Shown here piece by piece: positions 1 to 7,740 of a stretch of 64,000 bases of DNA. Both the position numbers and the translations under genes were made by a program. The stretch's first letter is position 1; each line of letters opens with the position of its first letter. Source of the stretch: Chloroflexota bacterium (GTDB lineage: Bacteria > Chloroflexota > Anaerolineae > Anaerolineales > UBA11579); assembly GCA_013112575.1 (NCBI GenBank), contig JABFGG010000010.1, forward strand, positions 1-64,000, written 5' to 3'. The notes below the pieces were generated by a model. The model did not search any database. It was given only the letters and a program-made list of their open reading frames with translations, and was not told where the DNA came from.

Positions 1-1
1 G

Positions 2-148
2 TCCGGCACGCTGGCCGCGCAGGTCCCGGCTGGCAGTCAGCCGCAGGCGTTCCAGTTGTCGTATGGCGCGGTCGGACAGCCTGAAACGCCGCTGACGCGC
101 CGTTCGACGATCCAGGGCCTGGGTTGGCTGGACTTTAGCGGGGCGTAA
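2..148 (+). CDS. C-terminal end of a truncated unknown protein
   Basis: An open frame enters from the left edge and ends at a TAA at 146-148, giving 48 residues that finish GLGWLDFSGA. No family can be named from so short a piece. Roughly four fifths of its third codon positions are G or C by hand count, more than in the genes to its right, which supports it being coding. It converges with, and overlaps by 14 bp, the end of the minus-strand gene that stops at 135. Confidence 0.5.
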   Translation, partial: SGTLAAQVPAGSQPQAFQLSYGAVGQPETPLTRRSTIQGLGWLDFSGA

Positions 149-1421
149 AATACGTCGCAACCACATCGAGTAGATCAAAGGGGAGGCTATAAGGGTCGAG
201 TGTACCGGTCAGCAAGGTAGCGTCATTGACTGTGGCCGGACCGATTTCGCCACTAACGACTTGCTCAGAAGTCTCTTCAGAAGTAGTCGGGGCCAGCACG
301 CCCTCTTCAGATGGGTCAACCTCAAACTCGGCCTGCTGGCCTTCACCTTCAAGCCGGTTCAGAGGTTCAATCTGGCCAGTTTGACTGCCACCGGCGCCTA
401 CGCCATTGCCACCTTGCTGGCTATCGCCCTGCGAACTAGCCTCGCCAGCCTGAGCCAATTGCTCGTCCAAGGCGCGCAGGTCACCGGCCAATTCATCCAG
501 GGCTTCGCCCGCCTGGGCATCGTCACCAGATTGCAAAGCATCTGCCGAGGCCTCAAGGTCATCTTGCAGGTCGGACTGGTTGGGCAATTGGTCAGCCGCC
601 TGGTCAAAGGCTTCGGAAATGGCCTGTTGGGTTTCATCTGAAAGCTGCTCGAGTTCGTCTGCCAGGCCTTCGAGCTCATCTGCCGCTTGGTCTAGCTCTC
701 CTTGTTGCAGGGCTTCGCCCAGTTCGAAAGTGGCAGCCTCATTGGATAAGGCTTCACCCAATTCTGACAGGGCCGCTCCGGCATCCCCCAACTCATTGTT
801 GGAGTTGTCATTGGCAGATGAATTGCCGCTATCGTCAACCCGGCCCAAACCAGGCAAGCCTGCCGGGAAGGCTTCACTAGCCGAAGGGTCACCGCTAAAG
901 GAAGGCAACAGTTGCAGCTCAGTGATGGCAGTCTGATTGATCTGGGAGAGTTGGGCAATGAGGATCAACAAGAAAAGGATGATAACGATCAAAGCCGCCT
1001 GTACATCTCTGCGCAAGTTCCAGCCACGGCGTGACACCTGGCTGCGGATGTGAGGCAGTAACTTAGTCGAATCATTGACCAGTTCCTCCTCCAATGCAGT
1101 CGGATTCTCGTTGCTGGCTACCTTCCAGGCCGCGCTGATCTGTTCACGCAAACCCAGACGACGGTCCATACGCCAGAGAAAGTCGGGCCGTTTGCCGCGC
1201 GGCAAAACGGCTGATACTGTAAAAAAGGAGAATACTGCCAGGATCAATAAACCCCATAAGAGCCAGCCGCTGGGTTCGGCTAGCCAGGTGTTCATGGCCC
1301 AGCGCAACAACAGGATGGCACCCCCCATCCATGCAGCACGCAACATCAATCGAACCGCACGCTGGAGCCATACAATACGCTCAATAGAGATAACCTGGCG
1401 CTGCAAGCGTTGGGTCCTCAT
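135..1421 (-). CDS. Membrane-anchored coiled-coil protein, DUF4175-like layout
   Basis: I do not recognise a precise family. The N-terminal third has two hydrophobic hairpin segments around residues 25-75 and another TM stretch around residues 140-165 (AALIVIILFLLILIAQL). After this come long acidic helical repeats rich in ELGEAL, DELEGLADELEQLSDE and QAADQLPNQ, then a Gly/Ser/Gln linker and a short hydrophobic C-terminus. The layout (N-terminal TM block, Gln/Glu/Ala coiled coil) resembles DUF4175-type envelope proteins. The start used is the ATG at 1421, whose ATGA overlaps the stop of the upstream gene by 4 bp, so the two are translationally coupled; an in-frame ATG further up at 1490 lies inside the upstream gene. 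Function unknown; inferred to act at the cytoplasmic membrane with its partner. Confidence 0.7.
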   Translation of the reverse strand: MRTQRLQRQVISIERIVWLQRAVRLMLRAAWMGGAILLLRWAMNTWLAEPSGWLLWGLLILAVFSFFTVSAVLPRGKRPDFLWRMDRRLGLREQISAAWKVASNENPTALEEELVNDSTKLLPHIRSQVSRRGWNLRRDVQAALIVIILFLLILIAQLSQINQTAITELQLLPSFSGDPSASEAFPAGLPGLGRVDDSGNSSANDNSNNELGDAGAALSELGEALSNEAATFELGEALQQGELDQAADELEGLADELEQLSDETQQAISEAFDQAADQLPNQSDLQDDLEASADALQSGDDAQAGEALDELAGDLRALDEQLAQAGEASSQGDSQQGGNGVGAGGSQTGQIEPLNRLEGEGQQAEFEVDPSEEGVLAPTTSEETSEQVVSGEIGPATVNDATLLTGTLDPYSLPFDLLDVVATYFTPR

Positions 1422-2872
1422 CCGAGCTGCGCCTCTGGGGGCGGCGGTGTCCGCAAGCCACTCAACACACGCCACAACAAGAACAAACACACCAGACCAC
1501 CAAATATGCCCACAGAAGCGATCAGGATATTACGTTGTGCCGCCCGGCCCTGCAATGCCTCCTGGGCTAGTAGAGCTCCCTCAACATCCCCCAACTCGGC
1601 AAGGCGGTTACCGATCACCCCCAGGCGCACGGGCGCAATGGCATTAGCCAGAGGGCCACCATTCTGGATTTGATCTAGTTCTGCGCGCAATTGCAACACC
1701 TCAGTAGCCCAGGACCGGTAGGTGTCTATCTCCTCCTGGCGGTGGCTGCTGCCTAACTCGGTATAAATGGTCTCGGCCTGGTTAGCCAGAGCTACTGACA
1801 GTGGGTAATCACCAGCCTGCAAAGCTTGCCGTGCCTGCCCTAACAGGTTCGATGCCTGCAAACCAGATTCGGCCTGCTGTAATAGACCCTGGGCAAGGGC
1901 CTGTTTTTCTAACTGGTCAAGGGTTTCCAGCAATAGGATGGCGTTCTCAAGCCCAGTGACAGCATCGGCATAGGCTCCAGCCGCGATCATACTTTCAAAA
2001 ACGCTCAAGTCCAATTCGTGCAGCACGTTAGCACGATAGCGGCCATCCACGTACAAAGCAAAATAATCTTCCCACTGCCGTTCCAACTCACTTACACTGG
2101 CTCCATAGTTATCAACCAGGGCCTGGCGGTAGCCGCTATTGTTGGGTAAACTGCGCACGAAATCCAGAAATGTAGACCAACCATACACATCAACTAAATA
2201 AGCTACCTGACTCGTAGTTTCTAATAGCAAACCGGGTTCTGAGAAAACCAGGTCATCTTCCCATAAACTGCTCCAGCGATGATCAGGATCATCATCATTT
2301 CCAAAAGCCTCAAAGCGTTCACGGAAGGTTACTGCCGGGTCTTCTGCATAACCGCCGACGCCAGCCTGCAAACCAGCAGGGGCTGCCCCTTCCGATAGAG
2401 ATACAACAAATAGAGCCGCTAATTCATGGCGAAAAGCATTTACGGCACTTGTGTCCCAGGCAAACGGGTCAGCCAGGATACTCTCGGCGATCAAAGCGAT
2501 CTCACGGTTTCCCACATGAGCATGGGTGGCCTCAACCGCCAATTCACTTGCCAGCGGATTCAGGCAAAAATAATCATTTGCTGTGGGGTATATGCGCACC
2601 AAAATCGGCAAAGTCAAGGTGCTTTCAAAAGCAGCAGAATAACGCGCATACTCAGTTTCCAGGGTATCCCTATAAATGTTGAATACGCCCTGGGCCAATG
2701 CCTCCTGGCTGCGTGGGTACAGCAAAGCAAAACTCTCAGAACGCAACTCACTCCAATCATCTACAATATTGCTGCAGTTGACCTGTTGGGCAGGCAGCGC
2801 AAATGAAACGTCTGGTTTCAGAGAGACAAGGAAGGCTATAAACACTACCGTAAAAACGAAACGGGGCCGTTT
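1418..2872 (-). CDS. Peptidase-MA-like (gluzincin fold) secreted membrane protein, probably inactive
   Basis: The protein opens with VKRPRFVFTVVFIAFLVSL, a good signal peptide, if it starts at the GTG at 2872; an ATG at 2941 would add 23 residues that spoil the signal peptide and leave only 18 bp to smpB, so I prefer the GTG. The N-terminal half looks like the peptidase-MA/gluzincin domain found in many Chloroflexi proteins. At its expected metal site it has HELAA where an active member would have HExxH, so the second histidine is missing. A helical region with LLQQAESGLQ-type heptads and a C-terminal TM anchor (IASVGIFGGLVCLFLLW) follow. It shares an ATGA overlap with the downstream membrane protein, suggesting a two-protein envelope unit. 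Confidence 0.65.
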   Translation of the reverse strand, partial: KRPRFVFTVVFIAFLVSLKPDVSFALPAQQVNCSNIVDDWSELRSESFALLYPRSQEALAQGVFNIYRDTLETEYARYSAAFESTLTLPILVRIYPTANDYFCLNPLASELAVEATHAHVGNREIALIAESILADPFAWDTSAVNAFRHELAALFVVSLSEGAAPAGLQAGVGGYAEDPAVTFRERFEAFGNDDDPDHRWSSLWEDDLVFSEPGLLLETTSQVAYLVDVYGWSTFLDFVRSLPNNSGYRQALVDNYGASVSELERQWEDYFALYVDGRYRANVLHELDLSVFESMIAAGAYADAVTGLENAILLLETLDQLEKQALAQGLLQQAESGLQASNLLGQARQALQAGDYPLSVALANQAETIYTELGSSHRQEEIDTYRSWATEVLQLRAELDQIQNGGPLANAIAPVRLGVIGNRLAELGDVEGALLAQEALQGRAAQRNILIASVGIFGGLVCLFLLWRVLSGLRTPPPPEAQLG

Positions 2873-2943
2873 CACGAGGGGAATCTTAGCATAAATCGAT
2901 GGGCCGCATATGAGAAGCAAGGGCCCCACTGGTACCAGCATTA

Positions 2944-2952
2944 TGCTAGAAT
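2944..2952 (+). promoter_or_regulatory. Extended -10 (TGCTAGAAT) for smpB, probable leaderless start
   Basis: TGC-TAGAAT lies 7 bases before the smpB ATG. No clear -35 and no Shine-Dalgarno are present. Transcription would begin at or within a base or two of the start codon. Confidence 0.4.
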
Positions 2953-2959
2953 CGATAAA

Positions 2960-3412
2960 ATGGCAGAAAAAGTAATCGCTAAGAATCGCAAAGCTAGGTT
3001 CGATTATGAGATCCTCGAAACCTACGAGGCTGGCCTAGTACTTCAAGGCAGTGAGATCAAGTCGATTCGCGCCAGCCAGATCAGTATTAAAGAGGCCTAT
3101 GTGCGCACTGACGGGCATGAAGCCTGGTTGGTCAACGCACATATAGCGCCCTACAATCCGGCCAGCAGCCTGAACCACGAACCGAGACGTGAGCGTAAAT
3201 TATTACTGCATCGTAAAGAGATCGCCAATATGTGGGAGGACGTAAAGCAGAAAGGCTTTTCGATCATTCCTTTACGGGTCTACTTGAAACAGGGACGCGC
3301 CAAGGTCGAGATCGGTGTGGGGCGTGGCAAGCGTCAATACGATAAACGCCAGGATATCGCCAAACGTGATGCCCAGCGTGAGATCGAGCGGGCATTAAGA
3401 GGGCGAGAATGA
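2960..3412 (+). CDS. smpB: SsrA-binding protein SmpB
   Basis: SmpB binds tmRNA and delivers it to stalled ribosomes for trans-translation. The 150-residue length is normal. Family hallmarks are present: N-terminal AKNRKARFDYEI, GLVLQGSEIKSIRA, LVNAHIAPY, RRERKLLLHRKEI, and the basic tail GRGKRQYDKRQDIAKRDAQREI. The start lacks a Shine-Dalgarno and follows a -10-like box directly. The stop overlaps the next gene by 4 bp (ATGA), so the following unknown gene is in the same transcript. The tmRNA gene ssrA itself was not found in the window. Confidence 0.97.
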   Translation: MAEKVIAKNRKARFDYEILETYEAGLVLQGSEIKSIRASQISIKEAYVRTDGHEAWLVNAHIAPYNPASSLNHEPRRERKLLLHRKEIANMWEDVKQKGFSIIPLRVYLKQGRAKVEIGVGRGKRQYDKRQDIAKRDAQREIERALRGRE

Positions 3413-4200
3413 CCTACAAGGTTTCTTCAATTGCAGGCATAAACGCTCTGCCTCTGCCTGAACAGCGAGATATCTACCAAGACCTGATCCCACCCGGCAT
3501 CCTCAACCGCTTCCAACTCAGTCCTTATCTGGTCGATAAGAATGGCAATGACCTGTTTATCATTCAAGGCCCGGCTGGCAGCAGCAGCGTAGAAATCTTT
3601 CTCTATCACCAACACGGTTTCCCTGACCCAATCCTTTACGGCCATCTGACCGATACCCTCAACGGCCAGATCCACGTGCTGCTCTATATCATGAACGACC
3701 CCGAGTCCGAACGTTATGATGTGGATAAACTGCCAGATGGCACACCCACACGTTTTGGCACGGAGCACCGCAACATTGAAGCCGAACTGGCCTCAATGCA
3801 AGCAGGTCTAACACCAGGTCAGATCCGCAAGGGACTAAGCCTTCTTCAAGAAGCCACTGTGGCTTTTGAAGTCTTTGTAGTTAATCTGGGCCACAACCGC
3901 TACATGGTAGATCCTTTGTATTATCACAACGCCGTCATCTTTGAGCGATATGGCTTCAAATACCAGATGGGCCGCAAACGTATGCAGCAATATCATGAAG
4001 GTTTTCAGCAAGGCGGTGAGCTATATTCGAGGTTAGACGGCAGTTCACCCTTCCGTCAGCCAGAGGCAGCCCAAAGCATTCGCTTGCGTTCCTGGGCCAT
4101 CCACGATGGCATCCTGGGTGAAGCTTTCTCAAACGTGACCATGTATAAGGTCATCGGTAAACCCACCGAGGTCAACACCACCCCCGGAGTAAACTGGTAA
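3409..4200 (+). CDS. Conserved-looking unknown protein coupled to smpB
   Basis: A 263-residue soluble protein that I cannot assign. No signal peptide or TM segment is visible. It is a mixed alpha/beta sequence with FIIQGPAGSSSVEIFLYHQHGFPDPILYGHLTDTLNGQIHVLLYIMNDPESERYDVD near residues 45-110 and a C-terminal part with conserved-looking YYHNAVIFERYGFKYQMGRKRM and RLRSWAIHDGILGEAFSNVTMYKV. The latter reads like a small-molecule or acyltransferase-type binding fold, but that is only an impression. It overlaps smpB by 4 bp and is followed after 6 bp by the membrane kinase-like gene, so it probably belongs to that lipid-related function rather than to trans-translation. Confidence 0.85.
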   Translation: MTYKVSSIAGINALPLPEQRDIYQDLIPPGILNRFQLSPYLVDKNGNDLFIIQGPAGSSSVEIFLYHQHGFPDPILYGHLTDTLNGQIHVLLYIMNDPESERYDVDKLPDGTPTRFGTEHRNIEAELASMQAGLTPGQIRKGLSLLQEATVAFEVFVVNLGHNRYMVDPLYYHNAVIFERYGFKYQMGRKRMQQYHEGFQQGGELYSRLDGSSPFRQPEAAQSIRLRSWAIHDGILGEAFSNVTMYKVIGKPTEVNTTPGVNW

Positions 4201-4206
4201 CCAGCC

Positions 4207-4914
4207 ATGCTCAATAACAACGTCATCGCAGCAATCATCACTTTGTTCGCCGCCCTAGCCTGGCTCAGAATCAATGACTTTGCCGCGCACCGTGGTTGGA
4301 TCCGTAGCCAGGTCAGCCGCAAGATCATCCACATGGGCACAGGCCCCATCTTTGTACTATGCTGGTTGTTATTCACGGATGCGCCCAATGCTCGTTACCT
4401 GGCTGCCCTGGTGCCCTTGCTCATCACCGTTCAATTTGCCCTGGTTGGACTGGGTGTTTTGAAAGATGATGCAGCTGTCCAGGCCATGTCCCGCACTGGC
4501 AACCCCCGCGAGATCTTACGTGGACCATTGTTCTATGGCCTCGTCTTTGTTGTGGTTACAGTTTTTTATTGGAAAGACAGCCCCATTGGTATTGTTGCGC
4601 TGATGTTGATGTGCGGAGGAGACGGACTGGCGGACATTGTAGGCAGACGCTGGGGTACACAGAAGTTGCCCTGGGCCAAAGACAAATCCTGGATCGGTTC
4701 GTTGGGCATGCTGGCTGGTGGTTGGCTATTCTCGATTGCGATCGTGTACGTCTTTATCATCGCCGGGGAATTTCCCGGACCTCTAAGTGCTTACATCCTT
4801 CCCTTAAGTGTCATTGCCCTTGCAGACGCATTGGTTGAATCGATCCCCATCCGGGATATCGACAATATCACTGTTACAGCTACAGCCATCGCCTTAGGCC
4901 ATTGGTTGCTCTAA
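4207..4914 (+). CDS. Phytol/dolichol/diacylglycerol kinase-family membrane protein
   Basis: The 235-residue protein is almost all hydrophobic helices (about six or seven TM segments). It carries the SEC59/VTE5/DGK1-family signatures: RKIIHMGTGPIF near residue 40, then GGDGLADIVGRRWGTQKLPW with KSWIGSLGMLAGG near residues 130-170, and a late ADALVESIPIRDIDNITV. Family members phosphorylate polyprenols, phytol or diacylglycerol with CTP or ATP at the membrane. Which substrate is used here cannot be told from sequence; phytol recycling for quinones or polyprenol phosphate for the envelope are both possible. Third gene of the smpB transcript, closed by a strong terminator. Confidence 0.85.
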   Translation: MLNNNVIAAIITLFAALAWLRINDFAAHRGWIRSQVSRKIIHMGTGPIFVLCWLLFTDAPNARYLAALVPLLITVQFALVGLGVLKDDAAVQAMSRTGNPREILRGPLFYGLVFVVVTVFYWKDSPIGIVALMLMCGGDGLADIVGRRWGTQKLPWAKDKSWIGSLGMLAGGWLFSIAIVYVFIIAGEFPGPLSAYILPLSVIALADALVESIPIRDIDNITVTATAIALGHWLL

Positions 4915-4926
4915 GTCTACATATCC

Positions 4927-4960
4927 ACGCCGTCAAGTTTTTTTGACGGCGTTTTCTTTC
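4927..4960 (+). terminator. Rho-independent terminator after smpB operon
   Basis: Perfect 10-bp stem ACGCCGTCAA / TTGACGGCGT (4927-4936 with 4943-4952), loop of T residues, followed by TTTCTTTC. Confidence 0.85.
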
Positions 4961-4970
4961 AAAGGGCCTG

Positions 4971-6503
4971 ATGATCACGATTGATGGAACCTCACTGACG
5001 ATTGAACAAGTTGTCGCCGCAGCAAAACATGGCGAAATTGTACAGCTTGACCCTACAGCAGAGACGAGGGTCCAGGAATCCCACAGTTGGGTGCAGGAGA
5101 TCGTCGGTGGAGATAACGCAGTTTACGGCATAAACACCGGTTTCGGCATCTTCGCAGACCGCCAGATATCCCCGGAAGACACGGCTGCCTTAGGTCGTAA
5201 TCTTATCCTGAGCCACGCCGTGGGAACCGGGGCTGACCTGCCCAAAGAGATCGTGCGCGCCGCCATGCTGATTCGCGCCAACACCCTCGCCAGCGGTTAT
5301 TCAGGTGTACGCCTCACTGTGATCCATACCCTGTTGGAGATGTTGAATAAAGGGGTCGCACCACTAATTCCAGCGCAAGGTTCCTTGGGTTCCTCAGGTG
5401 ACCTCGCCCCTCTATCCCATCTATGCCTAGTGATGACAACCGATCAACATGATAGAGACGAAGATTCCGGGATGGCGCTCCACAATGGAAAAAAATTCAG
5501 TGGAAAAGCAGCCATGCAAGCCGCAGGCATTGCACGCCTGGAATTGGGCCCTAAAGAAGGGCTGGCCCTGACCAATGGGGCTACTTTTAGTGCCGCCATC
5601 GCCGCGCTCAATTTGCATCTGGCGGCCATTTTGATCGATACCGCCGAAGTCTCTCTTTCTATGAGCCTTGAAGCTTTATTGGGTGCTTCAGCCGCCTTTG
5701 ACGAACGCATTCACAAAGTTCGTCATCACCCCGGCCAGATCAAAGTCGCGGAACGCGTCCGCCAGTTGACTAAAGGCAGTAAATTATTAGATGCCGCTGG
5801 TCGCGTGCAGGATGCCTACTCACTGCGCTGTGCGCCCCAAGTACAGGGCCCGGCAAGTGAAGCATTGCAATATGTCTGGCAGATCATCGAACGCGAGATT
5901 AATGCGGTGACCGATAACCCCTTGCTCTTTGGCTCAGGCGATTCACTTTCGGGGGGCAATTTCCATGGTGAGCCGGTAGGCCTGGCGATGGATACCCTCA
6001 AAGTGCCTATGGCCGAGGTGGGCGCGATTGCTGAGAGACGTGTTTTTCATTTGACGGACGGCAAAATGAACAGTGGACTGCCGCCCATGCTTGTGGATAG
6101 CCCTGAAGCTGCCGGGCTCCACTCCGGGATGATGATGCCCCAATATACAGCCGCTTCACTCGTGTTGGAAAATCAAAGCCTGGCCATCCCTGATTCGATC
6201 TATTCCCTGCCTACCTCCGGGGGCAAAGAAGACCACAACGCCAATGCAATGACCGCCTCACGGCGCATGCGCAAGCTGCTCAAGAACTTGGCCCACATCA
6301 TCGCTATTGAAGCCTATACCGCGGCGCGTGCCCTGGACCTGCGCATGCGCGATAAACCTGAGGCCAGCCTGGGGGCTGGAGTGTCACAGGCACATGCGAC
6401 TATCCGTGAGGCTGTTCCTTACGGAGGGGCCGATGCCTGGTGGGGACCAGAAATAGAGACAGTTAAAGCTATAATATTAGAGGGTGACCTACAAATTCAA
6501 TAG
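4971..6503 (+). CDS. hutH: Histidine ammonia-lyase-like MIO enzyme (variant SSG triad)
   Basis: Family members remove ammonia from histidine (or other aromatic amino acids) with an MIO prosthetic group formed from an internal Ala-Ser-Gly. Here the triad is Ser141-Ser142-Gly143 within GSLGSSGDLAPLSH. Other active-site landmarks are kept: VYGINTGFG with the catalytic Tyr, ILSHAVGTG (the Ser-His selectivity pair typical of histidine lyases rather than PAL or TAL), ALTNGATFS, QDAYSLRCAPQVQG, NFHGEPVG and the late Glu of KEDHNANAMTASRR, where most HutH proteins have QEDH. Length 510 is normal. No hutU, hutI or hutG lies near, so it may be a stand-alone lyase. It starts 10 bp after the upstream terminator, with AAAGGG ahead of the ATG. 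Confidence 0.85.
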   Translation: MITIDGTSLTIEQVVAAAKHGEIVQLDPTAETRVQESHSWVQEIVGGDNAVYGINTGFGIFADRQISPEDTAALGRNLILSHAVGTGADLPKEIVRAAMLIRANTLASGYSGVRLTVIHTLLEMLNKGVAPLIPAQGSLGSSGDLAPLSHLCLVMTTDQHDRDEDSGMALHNGKKFSGKAAMQAAGIARLELGPKEGLALTNGATFSAAIAALNLHLAAILIDTAEVSLSMSLEALLGASAAFDERIHKVRHHPGQIKVAERVRQLTKGSKLLDAAGRVQDAYSLRCAPQVQGPASEALQYVWQIIEREINAVTDNPLLFGSGDSLSGGNFHGEPVGLAMDTLKVPMAEVGAIAERRVFHLTDGKMNSGLPPMLVDSPEAAGLHSGMMMPQYTAASLVLENQSLAIPDSIYSLPTSGGKEDHNANAMTASRRMRKLLKNLAHIIAIEAYTAARALDLRMRDKPEASLGAGVSQAHATIREAVPYGGADAWWGPEIETVKAIILEGDLQIQ

Positions 6504-6519
6504 TGCCTTGCCCCTCGAG

Positions 6520-6548
6520 TTGACCCGCACATGTTTGTATGATATATT
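6520..6548 (+). promoter_or_regulatory. Sigma-70-type promoter of the A-type Fe-S carrier gene
   Basis: TTGACC (6520-6525), 17-bp spacer, TATATT (6543-6548). The predicted start near 6555 leaves a leader of about 33 bases with a Shine-Dalgarno (AAAGGTGA) before the ATG at 6588. Confidence 0.6.
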
Positions 6549-6587
6549 TCATAAATATTGGCAGATTACCTACCTAAAGGTGAAAAT

Positions 6588-7013
6588 ATGGCTTTAGCAG
6601 ACACTGAGACCAACGTAGAAATCCAAACCCCAGTAGAAACAATTACTGTTACAGAAGCTGCCGCCAAGGCAGTTCAGGAAATGCTTGACGAGCGCAACCT
6701 CGAAGACCACGCCCTACGTGTTTTTGTAGCTGGTGGCGGTTGCTCCGGATACCAGTATGGCATGGCCCTTGAGCCTAACATCCGTGAAACCGATATCAAG
6801 CTCGAACAGAACGGCGTGACTGTTGTTGTCGACGAAATGTCCATCAACTACCTGCAAGGCGCAAGCATTGATTTTGTCAGCGACGTAATGCAAAGTGGCT
6901 TCAAGATCGACAACCCCAACGCTACCTCTGGTTGTGGTTGCGGCAACTCCTTCCGCACGGATGGAGAGGACGCCCCCCACGCTCATGGTGATGGAGGCTG
7001 TGGCTGCCACTAA
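6588..7013 (+). CDS. A-type iron-sulfur carrier (IscA/ErpA/HesB family)
   Basis: Small Fe-S carrier that passes clusters from a scaffold to target apoproteins. The core matches the family: VTEAAAKAVQEML, LRVFVAGGGCSGYQYGMAL with the first ligand Cys, VVVDEMSINYLQGASIDFV, and the C-terminal CGCGNSF with the other two. Two additions are unusual: an N-terminal acidic stretch and a C-terminal tail APHAHGDGGCGCH, which adds two more cysteines and several histidines. I start at the ATG at 6588, which has AAAGGTGA upstream; an in-frame TTG at 6558 lies in the leader. It is monocistronic, far from the suf locus at 24-32 kb, so it probably acts as a general carrier. Confidence 0.93.
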   Translation: MALADTETNVEIQTPVETITVTEAAAKAVQEMLDERNLEDHALRVFVAGGGCSGYQYGMALEPNIRETDIKLEQNGVTVVVDEMSINYLQGASIDFVSDVMQSGFKIDNPNATSGCGCGNSFRTDGEDAPHAHGDGGCGCH

Positions 7014-7030
7014 GGCCCAATCCTAAGAAT

Positions 7031-7060
7031 AAAAAAGACCAGCGTTTGCTGGTCTTTTTT
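7031..7060. terminator. Bidirectional terminator between convergent genes
   Basis: A-run, stem AAAGACCAGC / GCTGGTCTTT, T-run (7031-7060). It is flanked by A and T runs, so it can serve both the Fe-S carrier gene and the SH3-domain gene coming from the right. Confidence 0.85.
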
Positions 7061-7086
7061 ATTTCAACTGTATGAGTTATATCTGT

Positions 7087-7722
7087 CTAACGCTCTCGCA
7101 AGAAGGAAACCAGAGCACCGATCAACCCCACCGAACCCAAAATAGAGATCACCAGCCCCATTGGAAAAGAACTAACCGCCACAGCACCGCCCCCACCACT
7201 TTCTTCGAACGTGGGAATCACCAGAGGTGGCGGAGGTGTGAAAGTTGGCAAACGCGTGGATTGAGGCTCATTAATGAATTGCGCAGCCAAGGTTGGGTCG
7301 ATGGTAGCAGTCACCAGCGGGGTCGGGGTTGGCGGGGGCTCGATGATAGGTAATTCAGTTCCCAGAGATAAGGAAACCAAGCCGGAAAAGACCCAGGCCG
7401 TACCGCCTTCCACGCCTGGATAGGCGATCTGGATCCACTCACCTGTAACCGATTTTCCCAAAGCAGTCGCTTCTTCCCCAATGATCAATACCCCAACTTT
7501 GGCGTAGTCCGTCCCCGGGCCCGAACGCACATTGATCTGATCCTCATTGGCATTGGGGTCTACTTTTACGGCTGGCCCGGGCGGCGGGCCTGTAACCGTT
7601 GGAATGGATACCGTCGGTTGTTGGGCTACAGGGTCGGCATGCACCGGGGATACAGAAACCAATAACAGGCCCAGTACAATCATCAATCCGAATAAAGCTA
7701 CTCTTAACAATATCTTAGACAT
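7087..7722 (-). CDS. Secreted, membrane-anchored bacterial SH3-domain protein
   Basis: The sequence shows a signal peptide (LLRVALFGLMIVLGLLLVSVSPVHA), a Pro/Thr-rich linker, one SH3b domain around residues 55-120 (INVRSGPGTDYAKVGVL, GKSVTGEWIQIAYPG, GTAWVFSGLV), another Pro/Thr linker (PPPTPTPLVTATIDPT), and a C-terminal TM segment with the basic end LRER. SH3b domains bind cell-wall or surface polymers. It therefore sits outside the membrane, anchored at its C-terminus, probably touching the envelope. A Shine-Dalgarno GGAGGC precedes the ATG. It is divergent from a zinc-ribbon protein gene only 18 bp away. Confidence 0.85.
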   Translation of the reverse strand: MSKILLRVALFGLMIVLGLLLVSVSPVHADPVAQQPTVSIPTVTGPPPGPAVKVDPNANEDQINVRSGPGTDYAKVGVLIIGEEATALGKSVTGEWIQIAYPGVEGGTAWVFSGLVSLSLGTELPIIEPPPTPTPLVTATIDPTLAAQFINEPQSTRLPTFTPPPPLVIPTFEESGGGGAVAVSSFPMGLVISILGSVGLIGALVSFLRER

Positions 7723-7740
7723 GCTGCCTCCATAAAACGC

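Noticed and set aside
4056..4388. Minus-strand open frame across the unknown gene and phytol-kinase-like gene
   Set aside because: No Shine-Dalgarno, no family signal, opposite strand to two well-supported genes.
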